DNA of 8,836 bases from Candidatus Hydrogenedentota bacterium (GTDB taxonomy: Bacteria > Hydrogenedentota > Hydrogenedentia > Hydrogenedentales > CAITNO01), in NCBI GenBank assembly GCA_007124105.1, contig SLFT01000537.1:1-8836 (forward strand), given 5' to 3'. A model generated the notes under the pieces. It was not told the DNA's origin. It did not search any database and worked only from the letters and a program-made list of their open reading frames with translations. Positions 1 through 6,466 of the stretch are shown piece by piece; the first letter of the stretch is position 1, and each line of letters opens with the position of its first letter. The translations under genes and the position numbers were made by a program.

Positions 1-210
1 CAAGGTCATGACGCGTTGCTGGCCATGGCGCAAATGCCGCCGGGCATCCCTGTTGGCGCGCTGGCCATTGGCGCGCCCGGAGCGACCAATGCCGCGTTGC
101 TGGCACTGGCCATACTAGCGAACAAATACACGGAGTACGCGGACAAATTGAAGGCATATCGCATCAAACAGACGGAAAAAATTGCCGCTACCGCGCTGCC
201 CTGTCAATAA
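1..210 (+). CDS. purE: N5-carboxyaminoimidazole ribonucleotide mutase PurE, C-terminal part
   Basis: The gene enters from the left edge in frame 1 and ends at a TAA at 208-210, so only the last 69 codons are visible. The visible protein carries the class I PurE C-terminal block: GHDALLAMAQMPPGIPVG, then ALAIGAPGATNAALLALAIL. These correspond to the conserved QMP-GIPVATLAIG and NAALLA segments that help build the active site of the octamer. PurE interconverts N5-CAIR and CAIR in de novo purine synthesis in the cytoplasm. Known family members are about 160-170 residues, so roughly 90-100 N-terminal residues lie outside the window. The tail after KLKAYRIKQTEKI is short and not conserved. The next gene (rhaA) starts 22 bp downstream on the same strand, so the two may share a transcript. 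The family call is secure; the start is not visible. Confidence 0.93.
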   Translation, partial: QGHDALLAMAQMPPGIPVGALAIGAPGATNAALLALAILANKYTEYADKLKAYRIKQTEKIAATALPCQ

Positions 211-232
211 GAAGCGAAAGGGATTGAGCCTC

Positions 233-1510
233 ATGTTTACAGCGCCAACAGACGCGCAAATTCAGCGCGCTTATGAACACGCAAAAGAGATATATGCCGC
301 ATACGGTGTGGACACGGATGCGGCCATGAAACGGCTTGCGACAATCCCCATCTCGCTCCATTGCTGGCAGGGCGACGATGTGGGCGGCTTCGAGAACTAC
401 GACGCGGCAAGCGGCGGCGGCATCCAGGCTACGGGCAACTACCCGGGCAAGGCGTCCACGCCCGACCAGCTGCGACAGGATGCCGGGCAAGCCCTTGATC
501 TGATTCCGGGCAGGCATCGCTTCAACCTGCACGCCATGTACGCGGAAACAGAAGGGGTGAAGGTGGACCGGGATGCGCTTGGCCCCGCGCATTTCCAGAA
601 CTGGGTCGCCTGGGCGCGCGAGCGCGATCTGGGCATTGATTTCAACCCTACGTGTTTCGGCCATCCCAAGGCGGACGACGGTTTTACCTTGTCACATTAC
701 GACCCGGGCGTCCGCCAGTTCTGGATAGACCATTGTATCGCTTCGCGCACGATTGCCGAGCATATTGGCGCGCAGCTCGGCCGGGCATGCGTTACCAATT
801 TATGGATACCAGATGGCTATAAGGACACGCCTGTTGATCGCAACAAGTCGCGCATGTTGTTGCGCGAGGCGTTGGATGAAATCTATGCGACACGCAGTGA
901 TCCCGCTAAAAATCTGGACGCGGTGGAATGCAAACTGTTCGGCATCGGGTCGGAAAGCTGCGTCATAGGCTCGCATGAGTTTTACATGGGCTACGCCATC
1001 AGCCGCAAACTGTTGTTGTGTCTTGACGCAGGCCACTTCCATCCCACGGAAGTGATCTCCGACAAGATCAGTTCCGCGCTCCTGTATCTGGACGAGATAC
1101 TGTTGCATGTAAGTCGCGGCGTACGCTGGGACAGCGATCATGTGATTGTGTTGAGCGACGAAATCCGCGCTATCGCCGAAGAGATTGTCCGGGGCGATCA
1201 TATAGACCGGGTGCATATTGGCCTTGACTTCTTCGACGCGAGCATCAACCGCATCGCCGCATGGGTAATCGGAACGCGCGTCATGATCAAAGCGCTGCTG
1301 CTGGCCCTGCTCGAGCCGACAGACACGTTGCGCGAATTCGAGCGGGAACAGAACTTTACCGCGCGCCTCGCATTACTTGAGGAACTGAAGACCCTGCCCT
1401 TTGGCGCCGTGTGGGACTGCTACTGCCTGCAACAGAACGTGCCGCCCGCCGGCGCATGGATGCAGACGGTAATACAATACGAAAAGAATGTGCTGTCCGG
1501 GCGCGGGTGA
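233..1510 (+). CDS. rhaA: L-rhamnose isomerase
   Basis: The 425-residue product matches Escherichia coli RhaA (about 419 residues) along its whole length. It converts L-rhamnose to L-rhamnulose, the first step of rhamnose catabolism, in the cytoplasm with a divalent metal such as Mn2+. Visible family blocks are HCWQGDDVGGFE (43-54), GGIQATGNYPGKA (62-74), LGIDFNPTCF (133-142), the WIPDG motif (191-195), KLFGIGSES (234-242), CLDAGHFHPTEVISDKIS (263-280), RWDSDH (298-303) and HIGLDFFDASINRIAAWVIG (328-347). By alignment with E. coli, metal-binding residues H262, D294 and D296 correspond to H268, D300 and D302 here. I chose ATG 233 because AAGGGA at 218-223 sits 9 nt upstream. An in-frame start at 182 would overlap purE and add a non-conserved tail. 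No rhamnulokinase or rhamnulose-phosphate aldolase gene is visible. The neighbour on the right converges. Confidence 0.97.
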   Translation: MFTAPTDAQIQRAYEHAKEIYAAYGVDTDAAMKRLATIPISLHCWQGDDVGGFENYDAASGGGIQATGNYPGKASTPDQLRQDAGQALDLIPGRHRFNLHAMYAETEGVKVDRDALGPAHFQNWVAWARERDLGIDFNPTCFGHPKADDGFTLSHYDPGVRQFWIDHCIASRTIAEHIGAQLGRACVTNLWIPDGYKDTPVDRNKSRMLLREALDEIYATRSDPAKNLDAVECKLFGIGSESCVIGSHEFYMGYAISRKLLLCLDAGHFHPTEVISDKISSALLYLDEILLHVSRGVRWDSDHVIVLSDEIRAIAEEIVRGDHIDRVHIGLDFFDASINRIAAWVIGTRVMIKALLLALLEPTDTLREFEREQNFTARLALLEELKTLPFGAVWDCYCLQQNVPPAGAWMQTVIQYEKNVLSGRG

Positions 1511-1565
1511 TTGCACCGTCCAGAGCGATGGCCGAAACCGACTTGCATTGTCTTGTTGTCGGGCA

Positions 1566-3965
1566 TCATCCCGGCAGACGGCTCGCGGGTCGGTCGTTAT
1601 CGTCGGGCGCTTTATCGGCGCTTTTCGGAGAGACCATTTGCAGCTCGAGAGGTGATGTGACGTCCAGATGCACATCCCGTTGCGGGAACGCGATGACGAT
1701 ATCCGCTTCCTTGAACAATTTATCTATTCGATGGCGGACATCGCTCATCACGGCGCGCGCGTCCACCGCCGGCCCGATTTCCACCCAGAAGTAGGCGGAA
1801 AAGTGTAACGCGTTGTCGCCAAACTCTTCGAAGAATACCTTCGGTTCCGGGTCTTCCAGTACCTGGCCATGTTCCGTGACAGCGCGCATTATCAGGCGCT
1901 GCGCGTCACGGGTGGGCGAGCCATAGGCCACGCCCACGGATACCTGTACGCGCACCTGTTTGTCCGTAAGCGTCCAGTTTATCACATTGGTTTCGAGGAA
2001 TTTGCTGTTGGGTATCAACATTTCGACGCCGGAGAACAGGCGCAAGCGCGACGCGCGCGCGCCGATATTGCTGATAATGCCGATTTTGCCGTCAATTTCC
2101 ACCCAATCGCCTATGCGTATGGGTTGTTCGCCCATGAGAATAAGCCCGGATAGAAAATTATTGATAAGGTTCTGCGCGCCAAAACCGATACCAAGCGCGA
2201 TGGCGCCGCCGAGGAAAGTGAATATGGTGAGCGGTATGTTCACGTAATTGAGCGCGAAATAAAAGACAATGATGAACAACAGGTAGTTGGACAGCTTTTC
2301 AAAGATAAGCACCACATTCGAGCGCAGTTTCAGTTTTTCCGAGGCGTAATTGCGCAGGTATCGAATAAAAAAACGCCCCGCGGCAAGCCCGCCTACGAGG
2401 ATGACAAGCAAATAGAATATCTTGCGTACTGTGATGGATTCATCGCCAATCTCGGTCAGTTGGCGGTCAAAATTCATGGATACAAAGGTGTACGTCCGCC
2501 CAAGCGCATCCGAAATACGTTGGCCCCAGCCACGTTCCAGCTGGCGCATCCGCACCTCGTCCAGAATGCGTTCAGCCAGGTTAATAATCTGCGCCATGCG
2601 CACTTGGATACGCGCGCGCACGGCTTCGCGGTTGCGCAGAATGGCGAGTTGCTGTTCCGCGAGGTTTTTGTCGCCATCTTCGGCGGTCCAGTTTGCCAGC
2701 CGCGTTTCAAGGGTGGAAATCTGGCTGCGCAGGCTCATGGCGCGTCGGTCGCCTGCATTGCGCTCCCTGTTAAATATATCTATCCTATCGCGCAATTGCG
2801 TGGCCAACGCGTTCCAGTCGGGCCATTCCGGCGCCAATGTTGGGTTGGCCACCCAGAAACGGGTTTGCCAAAGGTCGGTCACGTCGTTCTCATATTCCTG
2901 AAGCGATTCTAAAACGGCCAGTTCGATACGCGCCGCTTCCATGCGTCTGCGATGCAAATCGAGTTCATTGCGCGCCTGTTGTTGCGCGGATTCTTCGGTC
3001 GCCCCTTCGAGGGCGCGTTCTGCCTGGGCGATGTGCGTCCGTTGTTGTTCAATGGTGTCGCGCACTTTTTGGCTTTCAGCAGTCAGTTCTTCAATGACTG
3101 CCTGCTGCCGCTCAATAATGGCATCCAGTTCTTCTTGTCGGAATAATGTTTGTGGGCGCGCCCGTTCCACGCGCTCACCAGCCAATTCCAGGTTCTTGTC
3201 CAGCAGTTCTTTGTAGGACTCCGTCCGCCGTAATTCCGCTTGGGCCGCTTCGAACTCTGCTTCATTTGCCTGCACAAGCGTACGCGCGGTTTCCACCTCA
3301 TACAAAACGCGCGGACGCTCCGCCTGTGATGCGCCGCGCAGCTGTTCGCTCAGCCTGTTGAGAGCGGTGCGGGCCACCCCAACATCTGCGCGTTCCATGG
3401 AGACAAGCTCACGGAGAGCCCGCAGAGAAAGCAGTTCCGCCTCAACATCCATCTGCCTTACCGCCACTTCGTTAAGCAGGTTGTCTAAAAACGCAATGGA
3501 ATACGGGGGTTCCTCTGTTATTGCCAGCGCTTCCTCGCGTTCGGCGTCAAACGTTTCGTGTTGTTCCCGTAAGGCCAACAGATCACGTAACGCGTTGCGA
3601 TGGCGCTGATAGGCCATAAGCAGTTTTCGGTATGCCGCTGTGCGCGCCTGCACTGTTTCCAGTGCAATTGCGCGCTCCGCCTCTTCGCCGCCGCTTTCCT
3701 CGATCACCTGGTTCTCGGCGATAAGCGTTTCCACGTCCGAAATGCGTGATTCCAAATCCAGCATCAGTAATTCATCGGCCATTTCTGTTGTCGGCGCTTC
3801 GGCTTCTTCGCCTTCTGCCGCAGTTTCGGCGGCGGTCCCTGGCAGTGAAATCGCCTGCGCAAACACAATAGGAGCGGTTCCTATTAGCAAGAATAGCAAC
3901 ACAAAAACGGGTAGATATCTACGAAAACCGAGATGTATGGAGGCCGGCGCATGAAGACGTTTCAT
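1566..3965 (-). CDS. MscS-family mechanosensitive ion channel with long periplasmic coiled-coil domain
   Basis: The 799-residue protein should be an inner-membrane tension-gated channel that releases solutes on osmotic downshock. A signal peptide (about 1-36: positive start, VFVLLFLLIG core, VFA before Q37) leads into a roughly 450-residue Glu/Arg/Ala-rich, helix- and coiled-coil-like region expected in the periplasm. Three membrane helices follow at about 515-537, 558-577 and 579-611. The last has the Gly/Ala-rich MscS pore-helix pattern (GGAIALGIGFGAQNLINNF) and runs into LSGLILMGEQPIRIGDWVEI, the signature entry to the beta domain. The C-terminal MscS alpha/beta domain ends near 765, then a short disordered Pro/Asp/Lys tail. 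I chose ATG 3965 because AAGGAA lies 7 nt upstream and the signal peptide starts there; an upstream in-frame ATG at 4013 lacks such a site. Architecture recalls MscK/MscM but has fewer membrane helices than those large E. coli paralogues. Confidence 0.92.
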   Translation of the reverse strand: MKRLHAPASIHLGFRRYLPVFVLLFLLIGTAPIVFAQAISLPGTAAETAAEGEEAEAPTTEMADELLMLDLESRISDVETLIAENQVIEESGGEEAERAIALETVQARTAAYRKLLMAYQRHRNALRDLLALREQHETFDAEREEALAITEEPPYSIAFLDNLLNEVAVRQMDVEAELLSLRALRELVSMERADVGVARTALNRLSEQLRGASQAERPRVLYEVETARTLVQANEAEFEAAQAELRRTESYKELLDKNLELAGERVERARPQTLFRQEELDAIIERQQAVIEELTAESQKVRDTIEQQRTHIAQAERALEGATEESAQQQARNELDLHRRRMEAARIELAVLESLQEYENDVTDLWQTRFWVANPTLAPEWPDWNALATQLRDRIDIFNRERNAGDRRAMSLRSQISTLETRLANWTAEDGDKNLAEQQLAILRNREAVRARIQVRMAQIINLAERILDEVRMRQLERGWGQRISDALGRTYTFVSMNFDRQLTEIGDESITVRKIFYLLVILVGGLAAGRFFIRYLRNYASEKLKLRSNVVLIFEKLSNYLLFIIVFYFALNYVNIPLTIFTFLGGAIALGIGFGAQNLINNFLSGLILMGEQPIRIGDWVEIDGKIGIISNIGARASRLRLFSGVEMLIPNSKFLETNVINWTLTDKQVRVQVSVGVAYGSPTRDAQRLIMRAVTEHGQVLEDPEPKVFFEEFGDNALHFSAYFWVEIGPAVDARAVMSDVRHRIDKLFKEADIVIAFPQRDVHLDVTSPLELQMVSPKSADKAPDDNDRPASRLPG

Positions 3966-4133
3966 CAATGTATTCCTTGTTTCCGAAAAAGCAGTATACA
4001 TCCAGTGTAACACTTGCAGTTCAATAATCGCAAAGGCAAATAGTTTTGTTTCTTGATCCGCCTATCCCGCAGTGCATGGTGATGGATCAGGCCTCATTAA
4101 GCAGTTCGGTGGTTGCCGGATAAGCCCGCTGTA
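3966..4133 (-). other. 168-bp gap between the two minus-strand membrane genes
   Basis: This gap separates the upstream membrane protein gene from the MscS gene, both on the minus strand. It holds the MscS ribosome site (AAGGAA, read on the minus strand just before 3965) and a possible promoter described separately. A loose inverted repeat is also present: TGATCC at 4054-4059 and GGATCA at 4084-4089, with a 24-nt loop. It has no strong stem or convincing U-run, so I do not call it a terminator. No open reading frame of interest is seen. Confidence 0.5.
4004..4033 (-). promoter_or_regulatory. possible sigma70-type promoter for the MscS gene
   Basis: Read on the minus strand, TTGCGA (4033-4028) is followed after 18 nt by TACACT (4009-4004). 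The predicted start would be near 3997, giving a leader of about 30 nt that contains the AAGGAA ribosome site. The -35 box matches poorly beyond TTG. A second -10-like TATACT at 3998-3993 lacks a well-placed -35. The gene could instead be read through from the upstream membrane protein gene. Confidence 0.25.
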
Positions 4134-4823
4134 TCAGGGAAGGGGGTGTAACTCTCTAACCATTGCCTGCAATGCGGACATGACGCTGTGGTCTGTCAGC
4201 GCCGGCGTCAGCAGGAGCAAGCCCACTGAGAGGCCAAAGAAAAGGGCGATGAACCAATCGCCGAGGCCCCACCCTTTTTGTTTTACCGCCGCCTGTCCAG
4301 ACGGCGCGTCTCTTTCATCTTCTTTTAGCGTTGTTGCCGGCACTTCCTGCGCATCCTTTCGGCTGCGACGCATTACGGCAGCCCGTACGACCTGCGCTGC
4401 GTCGTCCAGAGAAAGCAATATCGCCCGCAGCACACGGGACCATGCCGCGAATCGGGCCGTACCCCGCGAACCGGCGGTGACGGCGCGTCCCAACCTTGGC
4501 GCCAATCGCAGCCCGGCTACACCGATAACATATTCCATGTACAGCGCAATGACCATTGCAAACACTATCAGCGCAAGGTCCAGTCGCAGTTCCCACAGGG
4601 CGCTGCGCCAGACGCGCCCCGACGCGGCGGCCAGGTGGCGCTGTCGGATATATTCGAAAACGAAATGTACGCCGACAACCACCACAAGCCAGAATAAGCT
4701 GACAAATGCGCTGAGCACAACGGCAAGCCCAATGTACGCGACAATAAAGGCTCGGCTCTCGTCGTGGTTGATTATCCACGCGCGCAACGATGTTTGAGGA
4801 GCGGCAGTTTCAGATGATTTCAT
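4134..4823 (-). CDS. unrecognised multi-helix membrane protein
   Basis: I do not recognise the family of this 229-residue protein. Hydrophobic stretches are visible at about 25-56 (long enough for one long or two tight helices), 81-106 and 189-209. An Arg/Ala-rich, amphipathic middle region (about 107-157) and a charged linker (about 158-187, Lys/Asp/Glu/Gln-rich) lie between the second and third stretches. The N-terminus is short and polar, with no cleavable signal peptide. The start ATG 4823 is constrained by an in-frame TAG a few codons upstream. There is no Shine-Dalgarno sequence before it, and a good promoter lies so close that the mRNA may be leaderless. The gene precedes the MscS gene on the same strand by 168 bp, so a shared role in the envelope is possible but is inference only. 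The codons look genuine and the reading frame is uninterrupted. Confidence 0.75.
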   Translation of the reverse strand: MKSSETAAPQTSLRAWIINHDESRAFIVAYIGLAVVLSAFVSLFWLVVVVGVHFVFEYIRQRHLAAASGRVWRSALWELRLDLALIVFAMVIALYMEYVIGVAGLRLAPRLGRAVTAGSRGTARFAAWSRVLRAILLSLDDAAQVVRAAVMRRSRKDAQEVPATTLKEDERDAPSGQAAVKQKGWGLGDWFIALFFGLSVGLLLLTPALTDHSVMSALQAMVRELHPLP

Positions 4824-4832
4824 GATGCGGAC

Positions 4833-4861
4833 ATTCTACCCAACGGCCTGACGAAAGGCAA
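4833..4861 (-). promoter_or_regulatory. sigma70-type promoter of the membrane protein gene, almost on its start codon
   Basis: On the minus strand TTGCCT (4861-4856) is separated by exactly 17 nt from TAGAAT (4838-4833). The -10 box ends only 9 nt before the ATG at 4823, so transcription would begin about 1-3 nt before the start codon. This fits the lack of a ribosome-binding site there. The match is good in both boxes and in spacing; activity itself is inferred. Confidence 0.55.
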
Positions 4862-4876
4862 ACCCGCCGCGGCCGG

Positions 4877-4907
4877 TTCGAAATTACAGGGCGCGATATG
4901 CTAAACT
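4877..4907 (+). promoter_or_regulatory. weak promoter candidate for the oxidoreductase operon
   Basis: TGCTAAACT (4899-4907) looks like an extended -10 element, and TTCGAA (4877-4882) stands 19 nt before its TAAACT hexamer. Use of this site would give a leader of about 200 nt containing both inverted repeats found at 4970-4994 and 5081-5097. The match is modest and no better plus-strand promoter was found by eye nearer the gene. Confidence 0.2.
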
Positions 4908-4969
4908 CCCGTAAATATCCTTCCAGCCCGTGCGCATACATACCAGCCAGGGGCGGTGTGGGTCTAGTA

Positions 4970-4994
4970 GCGGCCACAGCATGATGTTGGCCGC
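4970..4994. repeat. 25-bp inverted repeat in the leader of the oxidoreductase operon
   Basis: GCGGCCA (4970-4976) and TGGCCGC (4988-4994) are perfect inverted arms. With one bulged T the stem can extend to nine pairs around a six-base GCATGA loop. No run of T follows on either strand, so a terminator is unlikely. It could be an operator or an RNA hairpin in the leader. Confidence 0.4.
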
Positions 4995-5080
4995 CATGCC
5001 AGACGCAATTTGTCTGTTGCCCCTTTTCGGCGGCACAGCCACGCGCAACACAGATGCGCACCGGATATTTATGGCGCGCA

Positions 5081-5097
5081 TTTTTCATTGTGAAAAA
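5081..5097. promoter_or_regulatory. AT-rich dyad next to the first ribosome site of the operon
   Basis: TTTTTCA (5081-5087) and TGAAAAA (5091-5097) are perfect 7-bp inverted arms around a TTG spacer. The dyad ends three bases before the AAGGAAA ribosome site at 5101-5107. It could be a repressor operator or a weak hairpin influencing translation of the delta subunit. Function is inferred from symmetry and position only. Confidence 0.4.
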
Positions 5098-5111
5098 AGA
5101 AAGGAAACACG

Positions 5112-5384
5112 GTGTCTAAAACTCCAGGTTTATCCGACGAATCCACCAAGACAGGCAATCATATTGTCATTGACGTGGAACGTTGCAAGGGCTGCTATCT
5201 ATGCATCACAGCCTGTCCCCACGGCCTTATCGAAAAAAGTGACTGTCTTAATAACGCTGGCTGCTACCCCGCGCGTCCCGGCGCGTCAGCGGAGATCCGC
5301 TGTACGGCTTGCGGTCTATGCTGGCAAGTCTGTCCCGACGTAGCCATCGAGGTATACAAAAAAGAGAAGGAGCCTGACGCATGA
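5112..5384 (+). CDS. 2-oxoacid:ferredoxin oxidoreductase delta subunit (2[4Fe-4S] ferredoxin type)
   Basis: This 90-residue protein carries two complete ferredoxin motifs: C25-x2-C28-x2-C31-x3-C35-P, and C64-x2-C67-x2-C70-x3-C74-P. Each pair of motifs should hold two [4Fe-4S] clusters that pass electrons from the catalytic subunits to external ferredoxin. The 25-residue insert between the motifs (DCLNNAGCYPA) is typical of KorD/OorD/VorD delta subunits rather than free ferredoxins; it contains two extra cysteines, C45 and C51. The start is GTG at 5112, supported by AAGGAAA 4 nt upstream and by the start of conserved sequence at IDVERCKGC. It is the first gene of the operon, and its stop overlaps the alpha start as ATGA. 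Gene order delta-alpha-beta-gamma is the same as oorDABC of Campylobacter and Helicobacter. The substrate cannot be read from this subunit. Confidence 0.92.
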   Translation: MSKTPGLSDESTKTGNHIVIDVERCKGCYLCITACPHGLIEKSDCLNNAGCYPARPGASAEIRCTACGLCWQVCPDVAIEVYKKEKEPDA

Positions 5385-6466
5385 ACGCAACAGCTGTGAT
5401 GACACAGGAGCGGACGGGAAAACGCGCCCTTGTGCAGGGGAATATCGCCCTTGCCGAAGGCGCGGTGCAAGCGGGACTCGACTGCTACTTTGGGTATCCC
5501 ATTACGCCGCAGAATCAGGTGCCGGAATATTTATCGGCGCGCTTGCCGGAAACAGGCGGCGTCTTCGTACAAGCGGAGAGCGAACTTGCCAGCATCAACA
5601 TGGTCTTGGGCGCGGCGGCCACGGGCGCGCGCGTCATGACCAGTTCCTCGGGGCCCGGCATTTCCCTCATGCAGGAAGGCATCTCGTTTCTCGCGGGCGA
5701 CCAATTGCCCTGCGTGATAGCAAACATCATGCGTTCCGGCCCGGGACTGGGCGGCATCAAGCCAACCCAGGGCGATTACTTGCAGGCCACCCGCGGCGGC
5801 GGTCATGGCGATTACCATACCATCGTGCTTGCGCCGGCCAGCGCACAGGAGATGTTCGATCTGACGCACAAGGCCTTTGACCTGGCTGACACATATCGTA
5901 ACCCCGTATTAATACTTGCTGACGCAATCCTGGGTCAGATGAAGGAACCTGCTTACCTGGAGCCGGCCTATCCCCGGCTTGAGATAAAGAAAGACTGGGC
6001 GTTGACCGGCGCGGACAACCGCCCGGCGCGCAATATCCGCAGCATGTATCTTGAAGGCGATGACCAGGAACAACTGAACTATACGTTGCGCGACAAATAC
6101 GACAAAATCAAAAAAGAGATTCCAATGTGGGAAAGCGCGGATACGGACGACGCCGATCTGGTGGTGGTCGCTTTCGGCACCGCAGCGCGTATCGCATCGT
6201 CGGCGGTGCGTATGGCCCGCATCGAGGGATTGCGCGTGGGATTATTCCGCCCCATAACCTTGTTCCCGTTGCCGGAAGACGCGTTGCGCGAATTGGCGTC
6301 TCGGGTCAAGCGGCTCCTGGTGGTGGAAATGAATCTGGGACAGATGCTGCACGATGTGCGCGCTGTTGCGGGCGCTGATGTGGACGTGGCGTTTCATGGC
6401 CGTCCCGGCGGCGGCGTACCCACGGTGCGGGAAGTGCTCGACAAAATCAAGGAGAATATTGCATGA
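5381..6466 (+). CDS. vorB: 2-oxoacid:ferredoxin oxidoreductase alpha subunit, VorB type
   Basis: The 361-residue product matches the bacterial alpha subunits annotated as VorB (3-methyl-2-oxobutanoate dehydrogenase) and closely related KorA/OorA. Together with the beta subunit it decarboxylates a 2-oxoacid to acyl-CoA in the cytoplasm. Visible marks are the YPITP motif (39-43), VQAESELASINMV (63-75, with the glutamates expected to face the TPP aminopyrimidine), MTSSSGPGISLMQEGIS (86-102), GGGHGDYHTIVLAP (139-152) and the domain II block VVVAFGTAARIA (261-272) with LFRPITLFPLP (288-298). The segment around IRSMYL-GDDQEQLNYTLRDKYDKI (219-243) is characteristic of VorB-type proteins. AAGGAG at 5367-5372 lies 8 nt before ATG 5381, which overlaps the delta stop. 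The end overlaps the beta start as ATGA. Substrate (2-oxoisovalerate or 2-oxoglutarate) is not settled by sequence alone. Confidence 0.93.
   Translation: MNATAVMTQERTGKRALVQGNIALAEGAVQAGLDCYFGYPITPQNQVPEYLSARLPETGGVFVQAESELASINMVLGAAATGARVMTSSSGPGISLMQEGISFLAGDQLPCVIANIMRSGPGLGGIKPTQGDYLQATRGGGHGDYHTIVLAPASAQEMFDLTHKAFDLADTYRNPVLILADAILGQMKEPAYLEPAYPRLEIKKDWALTGADNRPARNIRSMYLEGDDQEQLNYTLRDKYDKIKKEIPMWESADTDDADLVVVAFGTAARIASSAVRMARIEGLRVGLFRPITLFPLPEDALRELASRVKRLLVVEMNLGQMLHDVRAVAGADVDVAFHGRPGGGVPTVREVLDKIKENIA

Larger units (their letters stand above)
4824..5111. other. 288-bp divergent intergenic control region
   Basis: This region separates the minus-strand membrane gene from the plus-strand oxidoreductase operon and should hold both promoters. 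Seen here are the minus-strand promoter (4833-4861), a weak plus-strand promoter candidate (4877-4907), a GC-rich bulged stem (4970-4994), an AT-rich dyad (5081-5097) and the operon's first ribosome site (AAGGAAA, 5101-5107). Open frames crossing the region on either strand have no recognisable protein features and no suitable ribosome sites, so I treat it as non-coding. Confidence 0.6.

Noticed and set aside
188..664. 158-codon minus-strand open frame opposite rhaA
   Set aside because: rhaA matches its family along its full length; the antisense frame reflects GC-rich codon bias.
1538..1562. Weak inverted repeat CCGAC/GTCGG with a 15-nt loop between the convergent rhaA and MscS genes, considered as a bidirectional terminator
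   Set aside because: The stem is only five pairs, the loop is long, and there is no proper T-run on either side.
2422..2912. Long plus-strand frames (about 150-160 codons) inside the MscS gene
   Set aside because: The minus-strand frame is continuous for 799 codons with signal peptide and MscS signature; the plus frames are rich in Arg/Ser, typical of shadow translation.
5061..5070. CCGGATATTT shared with the terminal repeat of the palindromic element at 8227-8236
   Set aside because: A 10-bp match is expected by chance many times within a window of this size, and no flanking similarity continues.
4810..5088. 92-codon open frame on the minus strand spanning the divergent control region
   Set aside because: It overlaps the start of the membrane protein gene, has no ribosome site and no recognisable protein pattern, and covers the promoter region.
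4930..5343. 137-codon plus-strand open frame overlapping the delta subunit in another frame
   Set aside because: The delta frame has two perfect ferredoxin motifs and a good ribosome site; this overlapping frame is low in conserved features.
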